DNA of 29,975 nt from CAG-791 sp002392385 (GCA_946616295.1 CAMOIU010000036.1:1-29975), one strand, 5' to 3'; shown: positions 6,873 through 17,683, numbered from the stretch's first letter. The notes: generated from the sequence alone by a model not told the origin. Numbers and translations: made by a program.

Positions 6873-9062
6873 ATGGGTATAAGGTTCGACAGGGAGAGAA
6901 GGCTTTTCACCATAGAGACAGCCAATACAGCTTATCAGATGGCGGCGGACAGTCATGATGTGCTGCAGCATCTGTATTATGGCCGCCGCACGGGAAGTGA
7001 TATGTCCTATATGCACAGGCGGTGCGACCGCGGTTTTTCCGGCAATATCGACGGCGCGGAGGAGAACCGGTCCTATTCCCTGGATACCATCTGTCAGGAA
7101 TATGCCTGTGCCGGCACCGGGGACTATCGTGTGCCGGCCCTGGTGGTGCGCAATGACGACGGCAGCACCTGCGCAGACCTGCGCTACAGGGGATATGAGA
7201 TCCGGGAAGGCAAGTACGCGATCCCCGGGATGCCGGCCGTTTACGATAACGGCGGAGAGGCCCAGACCCTGATCATCTCTCTGGAGGACCCGGTGAGCGG
7301 CCTGGCGGTGCAGCTCTTCTACGGCGTCTTTCCGGATATGGACATCATCACAAGAGCGGCGCAGATCCGGTCCGGCAGCCGTCCCGTGACCCTGGAAAGG
7401 GCCATGTCCGCCTGCGTGGAGCTTCCCTTCGGACAGTGGGATCTCATTCATTTCCACGGGCGCCACTGCATGGAGAGACAGTTCGAGCGCACGCCCCTGC
7501 CGCACGCCATCCAGACGGTGGCCTCCCGCCGGGGAATGACCAGTCACCACCACAATCCCTTCGTGATCCTCTGTGACCGGCACGCCGACGAGGATCACGG
7601 GGACTGCCTGGGCATGATCCTGGTCTATTCCGGGGACCACAGGACGGAGATCGAGCGGGACCAGACGGACAGTGTCCGCGCCGTCATGGGGATCCATGAC
7701 GGGACCTTCTCCTGGGAGCTGCAGCCCGGAGAGACCTTCTTCACGCCGGAGGTGATCCTGACCTTCAGCAGCAAGGGGCTCACAAGGCTCAGCCATAACT
7801 GTCACCGGATCATCCGTAACAATATCTGCCGCGGCAGGTACAAGCTGGCGCGGAGACCTGTCCTGATCAACAACTGGGAGGCGACCTATTTCGACTTCAA
7901 TGAAGATAAGATCATGGGGCTGGCCCGGCAGGCAGCGGACCTGGGCATCGAGATGTTCGTGCTGGACGACGGATGGTTCGGGGCCAGAAATAACGACAGA
8001 GCGGGACTGGGGGACTGGAAGGTCAACCTGGAAAAGCTCCCCAGCGGTCTGGTCGGACTGGCGGAACAGATCCATGCCCTGGGCATGAGATTCGGGCTCT
8101 GGATCGAGCCGGAGATGGTCAATGAGGACTCTGACCTCTACAGGGCCCATCCGGACTGGGCCTTCACGGTGCCCGGACGGGGACCCGTGCGCAGCCGCCA
8201 TCAGCTGGTGCTGGATCTATCCAGAGAGGATGTGAGAGACTATCTCTACGGGGCGATCTCCGCTATTCTCAGGGAGAACGCCATCGATTATATCAAGTGG
8301 GACTTCAACCGGGCCATGGAGGACGTCTTCTCCCGGGCTCTGCCGGCCGGGAGACAGGGAGAGGTGCGGCACCGCTATGTACTGGGGCTCTATCGCCTCC
8401 TGGACAGACTGACGAGTGAATTCACTCAGGTCCTCTTCGAGGGCTGCGCCGGGGGCGGGGGCCGTTTCGACCCGGCCATGCTCTATTATTCTCCGCAGAT
8501 CTGGTGCAGCGATGACACGGACGCCATAGAGAGACTGAAGATCCAGTACGGGACCTCCTTCGGCTACCCCGTATCCGCCGTCGGCTCCCATGTATCGGCC
8601 TCGCCCAACCATCAGACAGGCCGCAGCACGCCCCTGCATACGCGGGCGGTGGTCGCCATGTCCGGCACCTTCGGCTATGAGCTGGATCTCAACAGCCTGA
8701 GCGAGGAAGAGAAAGAGGAGATCCGCGGGCAGATCGCAGTCTATCACAAATACGCGGACCTGATCCGGAGCGGGGACTATTACCGCCTGACAGAAACGGA
8801 TCTCGACTATACGGCCTGGCAGTTTGTGGCCCCGGACCTTTCGGAGAGCCTGGTGAACCTGGTGGTGACGCATCCTCTGGCCAATGGGCCTTTCATCCAT
8901 GTAAAGCTTAAGGGGCTGGATCCCCGGGCGGTCTATGAGGACGAGGCATCCGGGGACCGCTTCACCGGCGCGGCGCTTATGTACGGCGGATATACCTTCC
9001 CGGTCATGACCGGCGATTATCCCGCCCTGCAGATCCATCTGGTGCGCGTTTTATTTGAATAA
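6873..9062 (+). CDS. Alpha-galactosidase, glycoside hydrolase family 36
   Basis: This 729-residue enzyme hydrolyses terminal alpha-1,6-galactose from raffinose-family sugars and galactomannan fragments. The N-terminal beta-sandwich is followed by the TIM barrel with LDDGWFGARNND, then YIKWDFNR with the nucleophile D477 and WCSDDTDAIERL with the acid/base aspartate at D548, both where GH36 places them. A C-terminal beta domain closes the protein, and the length is typical. There is no signal peptide, so it acts on imported oligosaccharides. The start at 6873 follows ACGGAGGAGA; a longer reading from 6813 lacks such a site. The nearby glucokinase and 4-alpha-glucanotransferase fit cytosolic oligosaccharide use, but no sugar transporter lies in the window. 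Confidence 0.96.
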   Translation: MGIRFDRERRLFTIETANTAYQMAADSHDVLQHLYYGRRTGSDMSYMHRRCDRGFSGNIDGAEENRSYSLDTICQEYACAGTGDYRVPALVVRNDDGSTCADLRYRGYEIREGKYAIPGMPAVYDNGGEAQTLIISLEDPVSGLAVQLFYGVFPDMDIITRAAQIRSGSRPVTLERAMSACVELPFGQWDLIHFHGRHCMERQFERTPLPHAIQTVASRRGMTSHHHNPFVILCDRHADEDHGDCLGMILVYSGDHRTEIERDQTDSVRAVMGIHDGTFSWELQPGETFFTPEVILTFSSKGLTRLSHNCHRIIRNNICRGRYKLARRPVLINNWEATYFDFNEDKIMGLARQAADLGIEMFVLDDGWFGARNNDRAGLGDWKVNLEKLPSGLVGLAEQIHALGMRFGLWIEPEMVNEDSDLYRAHPDWAFTVPGRGPVRSRHQLVLDLSREDVRDYLYGAISAILRENAIDYIKWDFNRAMEDVFSRALPAGRQGEVRHRYVLGLYRLLDRLTSEFTQVLFEGCAGGGGRFDPAMLYYSPQIWCSDDTDAIERLKIQYGTSFGYPVSAVGSHVSASPNHQTGRSTPLHTRAVVAMSGTFGYELDLNSLSEEEKEEIRGQIAVYHKYADLIRSGDYYRLTETDLDYTAWQFVAPDLSESLVNLVVTHPLANGPFIHVKLKGLDPRAVYEDEASGDRFTGAALMYGGYTFPVMTGDYPALQIHLVRVLFE

Positions 9063-9079
9063 TTGTGTTTTAAATGTGT

Positions 9080-9103
9080 CAGTCCTCAGTTATGCTGAAA
9101 CTG
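9080..9103. terminator. Weak hairpin between convergent genes, possible bidirectional terminator
   Basis: CAGT-CC-TCAG (9080-9089) pairs with CTGA-A-ACTG (9095-9103) across the loop TTATG. It lies in the 51 bases between the alpha-galactosidase stop and the glucokinase stop. The flanking T/A run (TGTTTTAAA) is on the left side, so termination of the minus-strand transcript is the better supported direction. Confidence 0.35.
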
Positions 9104-9113
9104 GGCAGAGGGC

Positions 9114-10070
9114 TCACTCCTCCAGCAGGGACAGGGCGCCGTAGATGACGCTGTCGTCGCCGAGAGCGGCGGTCTTGAGTTCAACGCTGGGACGGATGGC
9201 AGGCATGCAGTAGCGGTCCACCTCCGCGAGGATCTTCTGCAGGAAGATATCGCCCACGGCTTCGATGACGCCGCCGCCGTAGATCACGACGTCGGGACTG
9301 ATGGTGTTGATCATGTTGCCGGTGGCGATGGCCAGATAGTGGCAGGCGCGGTCCACGGCCTCCATGGCCACCGCATCCTGGGTCCGCAGGGCCTTCTTGA
9401 GGTATTTGCTCTTGAAGACGCCGTTCTCGATCTTGTCGGCCAGCATGGTCTCACGGCCGCGGCCGGCCTGCTGCAGGATGTAGGCGGACATGCCCTTCTT
9501 GCTGGAGAAGGCCTCCAGGCAGCCTCTCTGACCACATCCGCAGAGGGGCCCCTCGGGATCCAGGATCATGTGTCCGTACTCGGCGCCCTTGAACTGGTTG
9601 CCGGTGAAGAGGGTGCCGTCCAGGATGAGGCCGCCGCCCATGCCGGTGCCCACGAAGAAACCGACGATGTTCTTATAGCCCTTGGCGGCGCCGTACTTGT
9701 ACTCGCCGAGGACGCCGACGTTCACGTCGTTGCCGATCTGGAAGGGAACACCGAATTTCTTCTCCAGAGGGGTCTTGATATCATAGTTCGTCCAGGGAAG
9801 GTTGGGGGAGGTGAGCACGATGCCCCTGGCCTGGTCGATGACGCCGGGCGCGCCGGCGGCGATGCCCCGGATCTCGTTCTTTTTGATCCCGGACTCTTTG
9901 ATCATCTCGTCCACGACACTGATGATGACCTGCTCGACGTTGGCACTGTCATCGCCGCTCTCCTTGGTCCTTTTCTTAAGACGATAGATGATCTCCCTGT
10001 TCTCATTGAAGATGGCGCCCAGGACCTTGGTCCCGCCGATATCGAGACAGATATTGTACTTTTTGGCCAT
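9114..10070 (-). CDS. ROK-family glucokinase
   Basis: This 318-residue sugar kinase phosphorylates glucose with ATP to glucose 6-phosphate in the cytosol. The N-terminal phosphate loop is DIGGTK (10-15), the catalytic base is D115 in GNDVNVG, and the ROK zinc site is formed by H167 with C177, C179 and C184 in CGCGQRGCLE. No helix-turn-helix precedes the kinase domain, so it is an enzyme rather than a ROK repressor. The start at 10070 is set by GGAGG seven bases upstream; an in-frame start 25 codons earlier lies in the promoter region. It is transcribed convergently to the alpha-galactosidase. Specificity for glucose over other hexoses is inferred from family resemblance. Confidence 0.92.
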   Translation of the reverse strand: MAKKYNICLDIGGTKVLGAIFNENREIIYRLKKRTKESGDDSANVEQVIISVVDEMIKESGIKKNEIRGIAAGAPGVIDQARGIVLTSPNLPWTNYDIKTPLEKKFGVPFQIGNDVNVGVLGEYKYGAAKGYKNIVGFFVGTGMGGGLILDGTLFTGNQFKGAEYGHMILDPEGPLCGCGQRGCLEAFSSKKGMSAYILQQAGRGRETMLADKIENGVFKSKYLKKALRTQDAVAMEAVDRACHYLAIATGNMINTISPDVVIYGGGVIEAVGDIFLQKILAEVDRYCMPAIRPSVELKTAALGDDSVIYGALSLLEE

Positions 10071-10116
10071 ATTTACCTCCCGAAACGAAGATGAAATCAG
10101 CGACATTACTACATTC

Positions 10117-10145
10117 AGTATAACGCAGGGAAGGGAGCGGGACAA
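10117..10145 (-). promoter_or_regulatory. Sigma-A promoter for the glucokinase gene
   Basis: On the minus strand, TTGTCC (10145-10140) and TATACT (10122-10117) are separated by 17 bases, four of six and five of six consensus matches. The start point would fall near 10110, leaving a 5' leader of about 40 bases before the glucokinase ATG. The promoter sits between the pyridoxal kinase stop and glucokinase, so glucokinase can be expressed independently of the upstream gene. Confidence 0.6.
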
Positions 10146-10151
10146 GAAACT

Positions 10152-10997
10152 TTAGGGCCGCACAGCGCGGATCAGGGCAGGCAGTGTCTCCTCCAGGGCC
10201 AGACCCCGGCGGGGATCCTGTCCGGCCGCTGCCGTGGCGCGGATGGTCTCCCGGGTGTGGTCAGCGGCCAGCCGCAGGGCCTGCTCCGGGGAGAGTCCCA
10301 AGAGGAGCGCGCCGGCGGCCACGCTGGTGAAAAGATCCCCGGACCCGTGGTAAGAAGCGCCGATCCTGTCTGTCTGGTAGCGTAAGGTCTCTCTGCCGGC
10401 TCCGGAGGAGGCGCAGAAGCCGGTCCGGCCTTCCTCCGTGCAGGCGCCGGTGATCACGCAGAGTCCGTCGCAGAGGGCGTGGAGATGATCCAGGAGTCGG
10501 TCATACAGGACAGGATCCTGGGGGCCGTCCGGTGCCGGCGGGCAGGGGGTGCCCGTGAGCAGACAGGCTTCTGTCAGGTTGGGCAGGAGCACGTCTGCCT
10601 CCCGGCAGAGGGCGGAGAGGGCCTCTACATAATGAGTGTCGAAGCCCGCATAGAGCCTTCCGTGGTCTCCCATGACCGGGTCGACGATCAGGAGGGGAGA
10701 GGTGTCCGCAAACATGGCGCAGATCTCCCTGACGGCAGCGACCTGGTCCGCGGAGCCCAGATAGCCGACGCAGATGGCGTCGAAGGCCAGGCCCAGGGAC
10801 TTCCAGTGGCGGGCGGCCGGGACGAGGAAGTCTGTCAGCGGCTGCCGCACGGGATCCGGATAGAGGGTGTGGGTGGAGAGAAGCGCCGTGGGCAGGACCG
10901 CCGTCCCGATGCCCATGGCGGACAGGACGGGAAGCGCGACAGTCTGGGAACATTTGCCATAGCAGGAGATATCCTGGATGGAAAGAAGGCTCTTCAT
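10152..10997 (-). CDS. Pyridoxal/pyridoxamine kinase (ribokinase superfamily)
   Basis: This 281-residue cytosolic kinase phosphorylates pyridoxal, pyridoxamine or pyridoxine at the 5' hydroxyl in vitamin B6 salvage. The N-terminus (SIQDISCYGKCSQTVALPVLSAMG) is characteristic of the Firmicute PdxK/PdxY group. DPVMGDHG and LLPNLTEA are ribokinase-superfamily motifs, and HGSGDLFTS carries the catalytic aspartate D221 in the anion hole. Length matches the family. AAAGGA precedes the ATG. It lies upstream of glucokinase on the same strand, 81 bases away, with a separate promoter between them. The exact preferred vitamer cannot be read from sequence. Confidence 0.9.
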   Translation of the reverse strand: MKSLLSIQDISCYGKCSQTVALPVLSAMGIGTAVLPTALLSTHTLYPDPVRQPLTDFLVPAARHWKSLGLAFDAICVGYLGSADQVAAVREICAMFADTSPLLIVDPVMGDHGRLYAGFDTHYVEALSALCREADVLLPNLTEACLLTGTPCPPAPDGPQDPVLYDRLLDHLHALCDGLCVITGACTEEGRTGFCASSGAGRETLRYQTDRIGASYHGSGDLFTSVAAGALLLGLSPEQALRLAADHTRETIRATAAAGQDPRRGLALEETLPALIRAVRP

Positions 10998-11085
10998 AGG
11001 TCATCCTTTCACGCGGCAGGGACCCTGCGGACCTGCTGCCGGCACAAATCGGCCCGTCCGCAGTGTATTTTCGGGACGGATGCTA

Positions 11086-11110
11086 TATAATGGACCATAT
11101 ATCGGTCCAT
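11086..11110 (+). promoter_or_regulatory. Perfect -10 box overlapping a dyad, upstream of the phosphodiesterase
   Basis: TATAAT (11086-11091) is a perfect -10 element, although no good -35 lies 17 bases upstream. Immediately overlapping it, ATGGACC (11090-11096) and GGTCCAT (11104-11110) form a seven-base inverted repeat around ATATATC. The dyad covers the expected start point, an ideal repressor position, and would also place a hairpin at the RNA 5' end. Confidence 0.5.
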
Positions 11111-11135
11111 AAATCTGCAAGTCTATGAGGTGAGC

Positions 11136-11666
11136 ATGAAAAGACTCAAGATCCTCGTCATCTCCGACAGCCACGGGCAGAATCATCTGCTGCGCAGGGC
11201 TATCGGACAGGAGGCGCCCATCGATATCCTGGTCCACGCGGGAGACGTGGAGGGGAGCCTCAGGCAGGAGCTCGGAGAGAATACAGAATATAAGGTCTAT
11301 GCCGTCTGCGGTAACATGGACTGGCGGGACGAGTATCCGGACAGTCTGTGTTTCGAAGCCGGCGGGAAGAGGTTCTATGTAGTCCACGGCCATCATCACG
11401 GCGTGCACACCACGCGGGAGCGGGTGCGCGCGGCGGCCAGGGACAGAGGCGCGCAGATCGCGGTCTACGGGCACACCCATATGCCCCTGCTGCTGGAGGA
11501 GGACGGTATCACCCTCCTGAATCCGGGGAGCATCGCCAAGCCCCGCCAGGCCGGCTGGAAGAAGACCTACGCGGTGATCGAGATCCCCCTCGATGACAGC
11601 GGCGCGGCCGCGGGAGAGCCGGTGATCGAGCTTCGGAGCCTGAAAGGGAAGGGCCTTCTGGGCTGA
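11136..11666 (+). CDS. YfcE/MJ0936-type metallophosphodiesterase
   Basis: This 176-residue calcineurin-like phosphoesterase uses two metal ions to hydrolyse phosphodiesters. The metal ligands follow in order: DSH at D11/H13, GD in VHAGDVEG, GNMD, HGHHH and YGHTHMP, which together complete the family's motif set. Length fits the short YfcE/Vps29-like group, which lack additional domains. The start at 11136 follows GAGGTGAGC; a GTG two codons upstream is possible. It is divergent from the pyridoxal kinase and nearly touches the HicB-like gene at its 3' end. In many Firmicutes this family sits next to the inosine triphosphatase gene, but not here. The natural substrate is unknown. Confidence 0.88.
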   Translation: MKRLKILVISDSHGQNHLLRRAIGQEAPIDILVHAGDVEGSLRQELGENTEYKVYAVCGNMDWRDEYPDSLCFEAGGKRFYVVHGHHHGVHTTRERVRAAARDRGAQIAVYGHTHMPLLLEEDGITLLNPGSIAKPRQAGWKKTYAVIEIPLDDSGAAAGEPVIELRSLKGKGLLG

Positions 11667-11675
11667 AGGGAGCGC

Positions 11676-11954
11676 TTATTCGTCCCAGCCGTCGTAGAGG
11701 CGGATCTTGACGCCGATGGTGCGGACCTCCTCGCCGGGTTCCAGAGAGATATCCTCGGGAGAGGAGACAGGGGGCAGATCCCAGTCGTCCTCGTCGAGTT
11801 CCACCTGGATCCAGGTGCGGGCCGCCTCGATGGCGTCGTCCAGACAGTCATCCAGACTGTTTCCACTGGCGGTGCAGCCCTCCAGATCGGGAAAACGGGC
11901 GGTGTAGGCACCGTCGGGGCCGGGGGTAAGGACAGCGGGATAGATAAAGGTCAT
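11676..11954 (-). CDS. HicB-like antitoxin-family protein, no HicA partner
   Basis: A 92-residue protein with the HicB partial-RNase-H fold pattern: FIYPAVLTPGPDGAYTARFPDLEGC, then a serine/asparagine turn and the helix SLDDCLDDAIEAARTWI. It lacks the C-terminal helix-turn-helix or ribbon-helix-helix that lets many HicB proteins bind DNA, and ends in an acidic segment plus a short beta tail. The start at 11954 follows AGGAGG; a longer in-frame start at 12005 lies in the promoter. No 60-residue HicA toxin frame occurs on either side. Solitary HicB-like proteins are common in Clostridia and need not be antitoxins. It converges on the phosphodiesterase gene with only nine bases between stops. 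Confidence 0.8.
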   Translation of the reverse strand: MTFIYPAVLTPGPDGAYTARFPDLEGCTASGNSLDDCLDDAIEAARTWIQVELDEDDWDLPPVSSPEDISLEPGEEVRTIGVKIRLYDGWDE

Positions 11955-12000
11955 AGGGGTTCCTCCTGAGAACGTAGTGTTGCGTTTTAGACTGATATCT

Positions 12001-12036
12001 ATCATAATTCATTTGGACCGGGACGCACAAGTCCCG
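12001..12036 (-). promoter_or_regulatory. Candidate promoter for the HicB-like gene, with a dyad at the -35
   Basis: On the minus strand, TTGTGC (12030-12025) and TATGAT (12006-12001) are spaced by 18 bases. The -10 matches at five of six positions, the -35 at three. The -35 lies in the loop of an inverted repeat CGGGAC/GTCCCG (12019-12024 and 12031-12036). The region is shared with the divergent gene starting at 12102. Confidence 0.35.
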
Positions 12037-12101
12037 TGTGGACCAGAGTCAATAAGACCGGTGCGGGCAGCGTGCGCGGACCGGGACAAGGAGGCATATA
12101 T

Positions 12102-12338
12102 ATGGCAATAAACCCCATGGAACTGATGAAGCTGGGTGAGAGGCTCCGGATCTTCCGGGAGCAGCACCCCAGGGTACAGCCCTTTCTGTCGGATGTGCGG
12201 GGCAGGGCATTGACACCCGGCGCGATCATCGAGATCCGTGTGACAGATACAGAGGGCAAGGAATATGTCAGCAATATCCGTGTGACAGAGGAAGACGTGG
12301 AGACGTTCAGGATCCTGTCCTCCCTGCGGCAGCAGTGA
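12102..12338 (+). CDS. Small conserved protein of clostridial type
   Basis: A 78-residue protein beginning MAINPMELMKLGERLRIF, a pattern I recall from many Clostridia proteins of unknown function. An N-terminal amphipathic helix is followed by a charged segment (REQHPRVQPFLSDV) and a small beta region with GAIIEIRVTDTEGKEYVSNIRVTEEDVE. No catalytic motif is visible. AAGGAGG precedes the ATG at 12102. A longer frame from 12036 has no such site. The stop is one base before the ATG of the cysteine-cluster gene, so the two are translationally linked and likely co-regulated with malQ. Confidence 0.82.
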   Translation: MAINPMELMKLGERLRIFREQHPRVQPFLSDVRGRALTPGAIIEIRVTDTEGKEYVSNIRVTEEDVETFRILSSLRQQ

Positions 12339-12339
12339 C

Positions 12340-13002
12340 ATGGCTGCGCCGGTGAGATATCTGACGGCCGGGGAGATGGCCCGCCTGCGGACGCCCGGCT
12401 GTGAGGGCTGCGGCAAGTGCTGCAGGGGCATGGGAGACACCATCTGCCTGGATCCGCCGGATGTGGTCCGCCTGAGCCGGGCGGTGGGCAGGAACTTCGC
12501 GGCCCTGCTGGAGGACGGCACCCTGGGCCTGCACGCCGAGGACGGCCTGATCCTGCCCCACATGGCCATGGACCCGGGGACCGGGGCCTGCCGGCTGCTG
12601 GGCGCGGACGGACGGTGCGGACAGCATGCCGCCAGGCCGGCTCTCTGCAGACTCTATCCCCTCGGAAGAGCCTACACGGAAGAGGGCCTGCGTTACTTTA
12701 TGACAGACCACGAGTGTCCCGACGGCGTCAGGACCAAGGTGAGGATCCGGGACTGGCTGGGGATCCCCTCCCTCGAGAGATACGAGGACTTCCTGTGCAG
12801 CTGGCATACCCTGGTGGGCCGGCAGAAACGGCTCTGCGCCAAGGCACAGGCCGCGGGCAGGACCGATTGGGTCAGGCGGAGGAACCTGCGTCTGCTGGAG
12901 ACCTTCTACCTCTCCCTGCCCGACGGAGAAGATGACTTTTATACATATTATGAGCAGTGCCTGCGGGAACGCCCGTGGGCAGCTGCGGGAGGTGACAGAT
13001 GA
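12340..13002 (+). CDS. YkgJ-family cysteine-cluster protein
   Basis: A 220-residue cytosolic protein with CEGCGKCC (C21, C24, C27, C28) near the N-terminus and further cysteines in GACRLLGADGRCGQH and ALCRLYPLGR. This is the CxxCxxCC family presumed to hold zinc or an iron-sulphur cluster. A C-terminal helical region contains another cysteine (DFLCSWH). The function of the family is not established; some members are linked to modification of other proteins. The ATG is one base after the preceding stop and has no clear site of its own, so translation probably relies on coupling; an in-frame ATG 12 codons later is an alternative. Its stop overlaps the malQ start by four bases. Confidence 0.85.
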   Translation: MAAPVRYLTAGEMARLRTPGCEGCGKCCRGMGDTICLDPPDVVRLSRAVGRNFAALLEDGTLGLHAEDGLILPHMAMDPGTGACRLLGADGRCGQHAARPALCRLYPLGRAYTEEGLRYFMTDHECPDGVRTKVRIRDWLGIPSLERYEDFLCSWHTLVGRQKRLCAKAQAAGRTDWVRRRNLRLLETFYLSLPDGEDDFYTYYEQCLRERPWAAAGGDR

Positions 13003-14507
13003 GAAGAAGCGGAATACTGATGCCGCTGTCCTCCCTGCCTTCAAGGTTCGGGATCGGCTGCATTTCGAAGGAAGCGCGGGAGTTTGTGGATTTCCTGAAG
13101 AAGAGCGGCCAGTCTCTCTGGCAGGTGCTGCCCCTGAGCCCCACCGGCTACGGGGATTCCCCCTACCAGTCCCTTTCCTCCTTCGCGGGGAATCCGTATT
13201 TCATCAGCCTGGAGGACCTGATCGATGAGGGACTTCTGGGCTGGGAGGACGTGAACGGTGTCTTCTTCGGCTCCAGCCTGGAGCGCGTGGACTACGGCGC
13301 CCTCTACCAGAACCGCTATACCGTGCTCAGAAAGGCCTACGGCCGTTTCATGGACCAGGGCAGGGACAGGGAGGAGGCCTACGCGGCCTTCCTGCGCAAG
13401 GAGGCCATCTGGCTGGAAGACTACGCCCTGTTTATGGCCCTGAAGGGCAAGTTCTCCGGCCGGAGCTGGCTGGACTGGGAGGCCCCGCTCAGGAAGAGAG
13501 AGCCCCGGGCCATGGAGGCGGCACGCAGGGAGCTGGCCGATGAGATCGGCTTCTGGTGCTTCCAGCAGTACATGTTCTACCGCCAGTGGAAGGCCCTGCT
13601 GGCCTATGCCCACAAGGCGGGCGTGGAGATCATCGGAGACCTCCCCTTCTATGTGGCCATGGACAGCGCAGACGCCTGGTCGGCGCCGGAGGCTTTCCTT
13701 TTTGACAAGGAGATGGAGCCCATCGCCGTGGCCGGCTGCGCGCCGGATGCCTTCTCCGCCACCGGACAGCTCTGGGGCAATCCCCTCTATGACTGGAAGC
13801 GGCTCAAGAAGGACGACTATGCCTGGTGGATCCGCAGGATCGAGCGGAGCCGGGAGCTCTACGATGTGATCCGGATCGATCATTTCAACGGATTCGACGC
13901 TTATTATGCCATCCCCTACGGCCACAGGACCGCGGAGAAGGGAACGTTGGAAAAAGGCCCCGGACTGGACTTCTTCCGCAGCATGAAGAAGCAGCTGGGA
14001 GAGGTGAGGATCATCGCCGAGGATCTGGGGACACTGACCCCCAGCAGTGAGAAGCTCCTGAAGAGCACGGGCTTCCCCGGCATGAAGGTGCTGCAGTACG
14101 CCTTCGACTGGACGGAGTACAGCTACTACCTGAGCTACAACCATATTCCCAACTGCGTGGTCTATACCGGCACCCATGACAACAATACCACCCGGGCCTG
14201 GATCGAGGAGATCAGCGACCACGACAGGGATTTTGCCCGGCGCTATATCAATTCCGAGAACACCGACTACGGGCGCTTCACCTGGGACTTCATCCGTGAG
14301 GCCCAGCGCAGCGTGGCGGATACCTGCATCATTCCCCTGCAGGACTATCTGGTCAAGGGCTCCGAGGCCAGGATCAACTGCCCCGGGACCCAGGGCAACA
14401 ACTGGCAGTGGCGGCTGCGGCCTGACTTCCTGTCCGAGGACCTGTCCCGCAGTATCCGGGAACTGACCAGGCTGTACGGAAGACTCCCCCAGGGCAGCAG
14501 AAAGTAA
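12999..14507 (+). CDS. malQ: 4-alpha-glucanotransferase (amylomaltase, GH77)
   Basis: This 502-residue cytosolic enzyme transfers alpha-1,4-glucan segments between maltooligosaccharides, releasing glucose in maltodextrin and glycogen use. The opening ILMPLSSLPSRFGIG and the LWQVLPLSPTGYGDSPYQS block are diagnostic of GH77. Catalytic residues are the nucleophile D294 in RIDHFNGF, acid/base E341 in IIAEDLG and D394 in GTHDNN. The length equals the standard bacterial form without N-terminal extensions. GGGAGGTGACAG precedes the ATG, which overlaps the cysteine-cluster stop (ATGA). Released glucose would be a substrate for the ROK glucokinase elsewhere in the window. Confidence 0.97.
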   Translation: MRRSGILMPLSSLPSRFGIGCISKEAREFVDFLKKSGQSLWQVLPLSPTGYGDSPYQSLSSFAGNPYFISLEDLIDEGLLGWEDVNGVFFGSSLERVDYGALYQNRYTVLRKAYGRFMDQGRDREEAYAAFLRKEAIWLEDYALFMALKGKFSGRSWLDWEAPLRKREPRAMEAARRELADEIGFWCFQQYMFYRQWKALLAYAHKAGVEIIGDLPFYVAMDSADAWSAPEAFLFDKEMEPIAVAGCAPDAFSATGQLWGNPLYDWKRLKKDDYAWWIRRIERSRELYDVIRIDHFNGFDAYYAIPYGHRTAEKGTLEKGPGLDFFRSMKKQLGEVRIIAEDLGTLTPSSEKLLKSTGFPGMKVLQYAFDWTEYSYYLSYNHIPNCVVYTGTHDNNTTRAWIEEISDHDRDFARRYINSENTDYGRFTWDFIREAQRSVADTCIIPLQDYLVKGSEARINCPGTQGNNWQWRLRPDFLSEDLSRSIRELTRLYGRLPQGSRK

Positions 14508-14552
14508 GAGGCCGGCACACAGAGGCCGGCTGACAGCTATAGAAGGATATAC

Positions 14553-16811
<2,259 letters not shown>

Positions 16812-16828
16812 AAAGAACGAGGTGGGGT

Positions 16829-17683
16829 ATGAGCTTTTGGGACAGACTCTTGGGAAGAGAAAGGGAGCCGGAGACAGTGACAGACACTGAGGCGGAGCCC
16901 GCGCAGGTGAGACTGGCCTGTCTGACGGACTGCGGTCTGCGCCGCAAGGTCAATGAGGATAATTATGCCTTCAACGGCATGACCATGGCGCAGGTCCACC
17001 TGACCATGGAGGGGATACTCACAGCGGAGGTGAGGCTCTCCGACCATTTCCGGGCCGCCCTGTTCGACGGCATGGGCGGAGAGAGCGCCGGGGATCTGGC
17101 CTCCTATATCGCGGCCCAGAATTTCGAACGTCTGGCGCCCGATACGGAGTGGGACGAGGAGACGGTACAGGATTTCCTGCGGGAGCTGAACCGGTGCGTC
17201 CTCCGGGAGGCCGACAGGGAGGGCATCTCCCTCATGGGCGCCACCGCGGTGGCGGCCCAGTGGAATGAGGACCGGGTGATCGTTTCCAACCTGGGCGACA
17301 GTCCGGCTTTCCTCCTGAGAGAGGGAGAGATGACGACGCTGACGGAGCCCGACAACAGCGAGCAGCGCTATATCCTGCCCGGCGACGTGGGGAGAAAACC
17401 GGGCCTGACCCAGTTCCTCGGCCTGCCCGCCGAGAACGGCGAGGTGGTCCCCCATACGAAAGAGTTCAGTCCCAGGCCCGGCGATGTCTGCCTTCTGTGC
17501 AGCGACGGGCTGACGGACATGGTCCTGCCGGATGAGATCCGCGAGGTCCTGGAGGACGTATCCCGGGCGGAGGAGATGGCCGAGATCACCGAGGCCGCCG
17601 ACAGGCTCCGGAAAATGGCCCTGGAGGCCGGGGGCAGGGACAACATCACCATTATTCTGGCACAGATCTGCGGCAAGGACTGA
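16829..17683 (+). CDS. PP2C-family serine/threonine protein phosphatase
   Basis: A 284-residue cytosolic metal-dependent phosphatase. The metal ligands are visible: NEDN at 42-45, DGMGG at 80-84, SDGLTD at 225-230 and GGRDN at 268-272. GDSP (157-160) is the usual core-strand motif. The catalytic domain is complete and spans nearly the whole protein after a charged 25-residue leader. There is no membrane segment and no kinase gene nearby, unlike the classical prpC-prkC pair, so its partner kinase must be elsewhere. AGGTGGGG precedes the ATG. It follows Tex by 17 bases. Confidence 0.92.
   Translation: MSFWDRLLGREREPETVTDTEAEPAQVRLACLTDCGLRRKVNEDNYAFNGMTMAQVHLTMEGILTAEVRLSDHFRAALFDGMGGESAGDLASYIAAQNFERLAPDTEWDEETVQDFLRELNRCVLREADREGISLMGATAVAAQWNEDRVIVSNLGDSPAFLLREGEMTTLTEPDNSEQRYILPGDVGRKPGLTQFLGLPAENGEVVPHTKEFSPRPGDVCLLCSDGLTDMVLPDEIREVLEDVSRAEEMAEITEAADRLRKMALEAGGRDNITIILAQICGKD

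Noticed and set aside
6466..6882. 138-codon plus-strand frame between the small protein gene and alpha-galactosidase
   Set aside because: It is antisense to the FAD-binding remnant, whose recognisable Rossmann motif is on the minus strand, and its product resembles nothing.
14510..14531. GCCGGC hairpin after malQ as an intrinsic terminator
   Set aside because: The short stem is followed by mixed sequence with no T run, and Tex begins shortly after.
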